A stretch of DNA of 64,000 nt. Source: Symbiodinium natans. Its lineage: Eukaryota > Sar > Dinophyceae > Suessiales > Symbiodiniaceae. Each line of letters opens with the position of its first letter. The first letter of the stretch is position 1. The translations under genes and the position numbers were made by a program. Where the stretch lies: NCBI GenBank assembly GCA_905221605.1, contig CAJNDS010002301.1, forward strand, positions 1,406,692 to 1,470,691, in the 5' to 3' direction. Positions 63,976 through 64,000 of the stretch are shown here, piece after piece. The notes under the pieces were generated by a model. That model saw nothing but the letters and a program-made list of their open reading frames with translations, did not search any database and had not been told where the DNA came from.

Positions 63976-64000
63976 GCACGCTGAGCGGGGCAGTTCTCAG

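Overview
The window looks like nuclear DNA of a dinoflagellate. Supporting signs are very short exons separated by long introns, intron starts that are mostly GC (some GT, a few GA) with AG|G ends, telomere-type TTTAGGG/CCCTAAA repeats scattered every few hundred bases in both orientations, long poly-C/poly-G tracts, and a copia-type retrotransposon of very large coding capacity. No rRNA, tRNA, CRISPR or bacterial operon signal was found. The organism assignment is inference; species cannot be told from the sequence.

Main gene. Almost the whole window is one plus-strand gene for an axonemal-type dynein heavy chain. None of its exons forms a long ORF, so it has to be read by joining pieces of about 11 to 113 bases. 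From about 19,158 to 63,975 most consecutive exons join in phase into a recognisable dynein tail and linker: LFNSRE | [10 protein letters not shown] | [11 protein letters not shown] | [14 protein letters not shown] | GPFHEIDA ... [11 protein letters not shown] ... [16 protein letters not shown] | [11 protein letters not shown] ... [13 protein letters not shown] ... [17 protein letters not shown] | [11 protein letters not shown] ... [11 protein letters not shown] ... [13 protein letters not shown] ... [16 protein letters not shown] | [15 protein letters not shown] | [12 protein letters not shown]. The window ends shortly before the AAA1 motor region would be expected. Upstream of 19,158 there are about 30 further exon-like segments on the same strand that are probably the N-terminal tail but are less certain.

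Introns. They hold telomere-like arrays, AT and GA/CT microsatellites, poly-C tracts, short terminal-inverted-repeat (MITE-like) elements in at least three families with repeated copies, and some tandem repeats. Two large insertions stand out. (1) Intron 31,916-42,702 carries a 9,765-bp Ty1/copia-like element (32,662-42,426) in the sense orientation, with identical 89-bp LTRs, a 5-bp target duplication (GGTCT), an initiator-Met-like primer binding site, gag, protease, a methyltransferase-like domain, integrase, reverse transcriptase and RNase H. RNase H is split by a frameshift and followed by an unusual membrane/coiled-coil/zinc module. (2) Intron 45,492-48,416 carries an intronless 473-aa APH/choline-kinase-like protein gene in the same orientation. 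A third large intron (49,935-57,023) has several coding-like fragments that do not belong to the dynein and that I could not identify.

Working together: the dynein gene is the host transcription unit, and the retroelement, the kinase ORF and the MITEs are passengers in its introns. Exon boundaries are my manual calls from phase, AG acceptors and dynein family resemblance; they have not been tested against transcripts.
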